The translations under genes and the position numbers were made by a program. From Candidatus Accumulibacter propinquus (lineage in GTDB: Bacteria > Pseudomonadota > Gammaproteobacteria > Burkholderiales > Rhodocyclaceae): DNA of 10,188 nt. A model generated the notes under the pieces. The model searched no databases, was not told the DNA's origin, and worked only from the letters and a program-made list of their open reading frames with translations. Positions 7,526 through 10,188 of the stretch are shown piece after piece. The stretch lies in contig JADKBU010000057.1 in NCBI GenBank assembly GCA_016714935.1, positions 1 to 10,188 on the forward strand, read 5' to 3'. Positions within the stretch are counted from its first letter, which is position 1; every line of letters starts with the position of its first letter.

Positions 7526-7822
7526 AATCGGGCATCAACTGGCCTGATCCGCGACAGCGCGTTCTGCCTGTGCTGCGGCCTTCGAGCGCCCCCTGGACAT
7601 GACCCCTGGCACTGCGTACACCTTCGACTTTCCCCGGTTGGCCGTCATATACCGATATAGAAAAAGGGTCGTTCGGACGGCGCCACCGCCTGCTAGTCTG
7701 CGCGCCATTGCCCCCGCCGAGGAAGTTCGAATCGGGTGCGCAAGTATGGCTGCCGCCGCGTGTCGCGATTCGCTTCGGGTCCTGGGCAGGGCGGCGTCCG
7801 ATCTGACTACTGGAGAATCAAC
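7526..7822. other. Upstream region of gltI
   Basis: No gene seen. An AT-rich patch at 7646-7666 (catataccgatatagaaaaa) in otherwise GC-rich DNA, with TTGGCC just ahead at 7638-7643, is the most likely promoter area for gltI, but the -35 to -10 spacing is not standard. A GTTCGAAT string near 7725 resembles a tRNA T-loop, but its flanks do not pair. A ribosome binding site (GGAG at 7812-7815) precedes gltI. Confidence 0.4.
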
Positions 7823-8653
7823 ATGAACCTGCGCAATAAAGTCCTGGCCGCCGTGCTGGCACTCGTGGCTTTCGTCGGCGGTACAGCCCACGCCGATCAA
7901 CTGGCCGACATCAAGAAGAAGGGCGAGATCGTCGTCGGCGTTCTCGGCACCGATGAGCCAAACAGTTTCATTGATCCGAAAACCCGCGAGATCGTCGGTT
8001 ACGACGTTGATCTGGCGAAGGCGATCGCCAGGAAGCTCGGCGTCAAGCTGACGCTCAAACAACTCGCCGTCGCCGCCCGCGTCCCGGAACTCGAACAGGG
8101 CCGCGTCGATCTGCTGGCCGCCTCCCTGACCCACAACAAGGAGCGTGAAGCCAAGATCGATTTCTCCCTGACCACCTTCATCACCGGTCAGAAAGTCCTG
8201 GTGCGCAAAGACAGCAACATCACCAGCGTGCCGCAACTGGCAGGCAAGAAAGTGCTGACGGTGAGGGCGGGACGCACGAAACTGAACCTGCGCAAAGCCG
8301 TTCCGACCGCCGAGGTGGTGACTTTCCGAGACCACCGGTCAGGCTTTTGTCGCTCTGCAGCAAGGCAAGGGGGTAGGCTACGTCAACGACGAGGTGTCGA
8401 TCCTGGCCGACTACGCCAAGCTCGGTCCCGCCCAGAAGGATTTTCTGATCCTTCCCCAGAATCTCAGCATCGAACCGCTGGCGATCGGCATCAGGAAAGG
8501 CGAGCCGGCGTTGAAGAAGGTGGTCGACGACACCCTGCGCGAACTCGAGAAATCCGGGTGAAGCCGAAAGCTGTTCTTCAAGTGGTACGGGAACGATTCG
8601 AAGATCAAGTTCCAGGTGCGTCCCTGCAAGATCGAAAGCGACAAGGTCGATAG
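7823..8653 (+). CDS. gltI: Glutamate/aspartate-type ABC transporter substrate-binding protein, frameshifted
   Basis: Periplasmic binding protein (SBP_bac_3 type) that captures polar or acidic amino acids for the GltJK permease. The ATG at 7823 follows a GGAG seven bases earlier. Signal peptide: MNLRNKVLAAVLALVAFVGG ending at AHA before DQLADIKKKGEIVVGVLG. Other hallmarks are DVDLAKAIARKLGVKL, ELEQGRVDLLAASLTHNKER, IDFSLTTFITGQKVLV and QLAGKKVLTV. The usual GGTQE segment reads AGRTKLN, so there are substitutions as well. At about 8330 the frame changes and continues TTGQAFVALQQGKGVGYVND, LADYAKLGPAQKDFLILP and KGEPALKKVVDDTLRELEKS. Another break near 8560 leads to KLFFKWYGNDSKIKFQVRP. The stop is unclear: TAG at 8651-8653 in a neighbouring frame is used here. 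About 300 residues including the signal peptide, normal for the family. Ligand is inferred from the family. Confidence 0.93.
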   Translation: MNLRNKVLAAVLALVAFVGGTAHADQLADIKKKGEIVVGVLGTDEPNSFIDPKTREIVGYDVDLAKAIARKLGVKLTLKQLAVAARVPELEQGRVDLLAASLTHNKEREAKIDFSLTTFITGQKVLVRKDSNITSVPQLAGKKVLTVRAGRTKLNLRKAVPTAEVVTFRDHRSGFCRSAARQGGRLRQRRGVDPGRLRQARSRPEGFSDPSPESQHRTAGDRHQERRAGVEEGGRRHPARTREIRVKPKAVLQVVRERFEDQVPGASLQDRKRQGR

Positions 8654-8668
8654 CCGAGCTGTTCTTCC

Positions 8669-8706
8669 GGCCCCATTGCCCCTCCCGTCCCTGGGCGATG
8701 GGGGCC
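8669..8706 (+). other. Strong intercistronic hairpin between gltI and gltJ
   Basis: GGCCCCATTGCCC (8669-8681) pairs with GGGCGATGGGGGCC (8693-8706), with one bulge, one G-T pair and an 11-base loop. No T-run follows, so it is not a classic terminator. Such hairpins behind binding-protein genes often protect the upstream mRNA or allow only partial read-through, giving more binding protein than permease. Confidence 0.7.
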
Positions 8707-8738
8707 ACCGCTTCTCGTCTCACTCTTGCGCTGACGAC

Positions 8739-9444
8739 ATGACGCCGATCTTTGATCTCACAACTTCTGCTGACTGGCACCTATCACGACTGGTTCTCGC
8801 TGGGTTGCTGACCTCCTCAGTCTGACCGGAATCAGTCTGGCACTGGCACCGGCCGCTGGCCATCATCATCGCGCTCGTTCGTCTTCGCTGGTGAAGTTGC
8901 TGCAATGGTCCGGCTTCGCCTTCGTCGAAGCGATCCGCAACGTTCCCTTGCTGGCGCACATGCTGTTCTGGTACTTCGGCGCTCCCGAACTGCTGCCGAC
9001 GGCGGCGCGAGAATGGCTCTACGCCCGCAACGTCGAGGCCACCAGCGCCATCATTGCCTTGACGCTCTACACCGCCGCCTACATGTCGGAGGATGTGCGC
9101 AGCGGCATCCGCTCGATTCCCGGCCAGCAGTCTGAGGCGGCGCGCGCTCGGTTTCCAGCTTCGTCGCCAGCATGCGACGGCAGCGCCGCCGCAGGCCCTG
9201 CGCGTCACGATTCCGCCGCTGATTTCGCAGACGCTCAACCTCTGGAAGGACACCAGCATCGCCACCGTCATCGGTGTCGCCGAACTGATGTATCCAGGCA
9301 GCCAAGGGGGAAAAAGCGCCAGTTTCCGCAGCTTTGAGGCTTTCGCCTTTTCCTCGGCCGGCTATCTCAGCATGTCAGCCTGCCGATCAACGGCGCGGCA
9401 GCTTGGTATCAGACGCCGCTTTCTCCGTGCGTGTGGCGGCGTGA
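8739..9444 (+). CDS. gltJ: Amino acid ABC transporter permease GltJ, frameshifted
   Basis: One of two inner-membrane subunits of the acidic/polar amino acid importer (HisM/GltJ type). The likely start is ATG at 8739, MTPIFDLT, reached soon after the intercistronic hairpin. The first part is badly broken (ADWH, then LLTS and GISLALA in changing frames). From about 8890 one frame gives LVKLLQWSGFAFVEAIRNVP, LLAHMLFWYFGAPELLPTAA, NVEATSAIIALTLYTAAYMS and EDVRSGIRSIP. After a break near 9140 the EAA-loop region is only partly readable (LGF, then PQALRVTIPPLISQTLNLWK). DTSIATVIGVAELMYP and SASFRSFEAFAFSSAGYLS follow, then INGAAAWYQ in another frame and SVRVAA stop at 9442-9444. About 235 residues. 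The TGA overlaps the GTG of gltK (GTGA), a sign of translational coupling. Confidence 0.9.
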
Positions 9445-10183
9445 TCGAACTGATCGACACCTACTGGCTGAGTTTTCTGGTCGGCCAGTATCCGCATCAG
9501 GCCGCTCGGTGCCCTGGCCCTGACCGTTGAAATCCTTGCCGTGCTCAGCGTGCTCTTCAGCTTTCCTCAGGGCTGGTCTTTGGTATCGCCCGGGTCCGTC
9601 CCCTGGCGAAGCGTACGGACGCCGGTGAGCGCGCTGAATCCCAGGTCGTGCGCGGCACGCCGCTGCTGATGGTCGTCTTCTGGGCCCTAGTTCTTCCGCC
9701 ACAGTCCCGACCGGGCAGGAATACCGACCAGTTCTGACCATGCTAACGTGCCTCGGTGGTCTGACGTGTCAGCTCATCTGTCTGAGACTATGCGTGCTGG
9801 CATCCACGTCTTTCGGCAAGCGGCCAGACGGAAAGCGTGCACGCTCGCTCGGCTTCAGCTATTTCGGCGCGATGCAGGTTGGTGATCCTGCCGCACGTGG
9901 TGCGCAACATGCCGCCTCGTTCGGTCAATCTTCAGGGTTCGTTTCACGATCAAGCAGAGACGTCGTTAAGTTATATCATCGGCTTGACTGAGTCTCGTTC
10001 ATCCACACCCAGATCAATACCTGAGAAGCGGGCCAGGCCGTATTTGAAGTGTATCTGCTGCTCGGCCTGTTTAACATTCTCAGCTTGGGCCTCTCGCGCT
10101 TTTGCATCTTCAATGGAGCGCCATCTCCACCATCCACGCTGGGCAAAGGCGCACAGGCGTACGATCCAGGATCGAAAAAGTGA
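9441..10183 (+). CDS. gltK: Amino acid ABC transporter permease GltK, heavily frameshifted
   Basis: Second permease subunit of the Glt importer. The GTG at 9441 overlaps the gltJ stop and opens VIELIDTYWLSFLVGQYPH. Continuing across frames: LGALALTVEILAVLSVLFSF with PQGLVFGIARV, VVRGTPLLMVVFWA, LTMLTCL, a damaged stretch with LSETMRAGIHV, the EAA-loop remnant ARSLGFSYFGAM, LPHVVRNM, and SYIIGLTE. The final part is AVFEVYLLLGLFNILSLGLS followed by RF. The stop at 10181-10183 belongs to one frame; in the next frame the reading stays open to the window edge, so the true end is uncertain. About 240 residues. This is the most damaged gene of the window, with indels every 40-100 bases. The ATPase gltL is expected downstream, outside the window. 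Confidence 0.85.
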
Positions 10184-10188
10184 ACAAG

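Noticed and set aside
7715..7745. tRNA-like string GTTCGAATC
   Set aside because: The flanking bases do not form a T-stem, and no acceptor, D or anticodon arm can be drawn around it.
7535..8335. Minus-strand open frame of 266 codons
   Set aside because: It is antisense to gltI, which has a signal peptide and clear SBP_bac_3 blocks on the plus strand.
8220..8780. Minus-strand open frame of 186 codons
   Set aside because: Shadow of the second half of gltI and the gltI-gltJ spacer; the plus strand carries the recognisable protein.
1..10188. Toxin-antitoxin, CRISPR, retron, phage or insertion-sequence content
   Set aside because: I saw no spaced repeat array, transposase, integrase, reverse transcriptase or terminal inverted repeats. 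The sirtuin has no Thoeris- or DSR-type partner (no TIR domain, no large fused helicase or nuclease), so a defence reading is not supported.

Overview
The window looks like a chromosomal segment of a GC-rich betaproteobacterium, most likely of the Rhodocyclales type (Dechloromonas/Accumulibacter-like). I base this on protein resemblance from memory (an SsuF-SsuC-SsuB cluster, a Beta-type GltI, a small DUF2325 protein) and on codon use, not on a search. No rRNA, tRNA, CRISPR array, insertion sequence or phage gene is visible. The most striking overall property is that nearly every gene is broken by small insertions or deletions. The protein signature continues in another frame a few bases later, family motifs stay recognisable and the breaks are mostly indels. 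That pattern suggests sequence or assembly error more than old pseudogenes. Only ssuC is clean along its full length. I therefore annotate the broken genes as single CDSs spanning their frames and describe the breaks in each entry.

Left part (1-3907), all on the minus strand. Reading in the direction of transcription from the right, there is a CPA2/KefB-type cation:proton antiporter with a C-terminal TrkA-N domain (3907 to 2170), a COG1032-like radical SAM protein (2041 to 1162), a SIR2-family NAD-dependent deacylase (about 1166 to 313), and a DUF4337 membrane protein that runs off the left edge (278 to 1). The radical SAM stop codon lies on the start of the SIR2 gene, so these two are probably translationally coupled.

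Middle part (4180-7078), plus strand. A small secreted protein of unknown function diverges from the antiporter. A stretch of about 515 bases without a recognisable gene follows; it holds a 13-base imperfect direct repeat. Then come ssuF (molybdopterin-binding/Mop domain), ssuC (sulfonate ABC permease) and ssuB (sulfonate ABC ATPase). This is an aliphatic sulfonate importer operon, but the binding protein ssuA and the monooxygenase ssuD are not in the window.

Right part (7245-10188), plus strand. A DUF2325 protein has two inverted repeats in front of it. A glutamate/aspartate-type polar amino acid ABC importer follows: gltI (periplasmic binding protein), then a strong intercistronic hairpin, then the two permeases gltJ and gltK, which overlap by four bases. 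The ATPase gltL would be expected just beyond the right edge.

Together the window shows two nutrient ABC importers (sulfonates as a sulfur source, acidic amino acids as carbon and nitrogen), an antiporter, and a radical SAM/sirtuin pair whose joint role I cannot state. I found no convincing new defence system or other undescribed system. The radical SAM-SIR2-DUF4337 arrangement is the least explained part.
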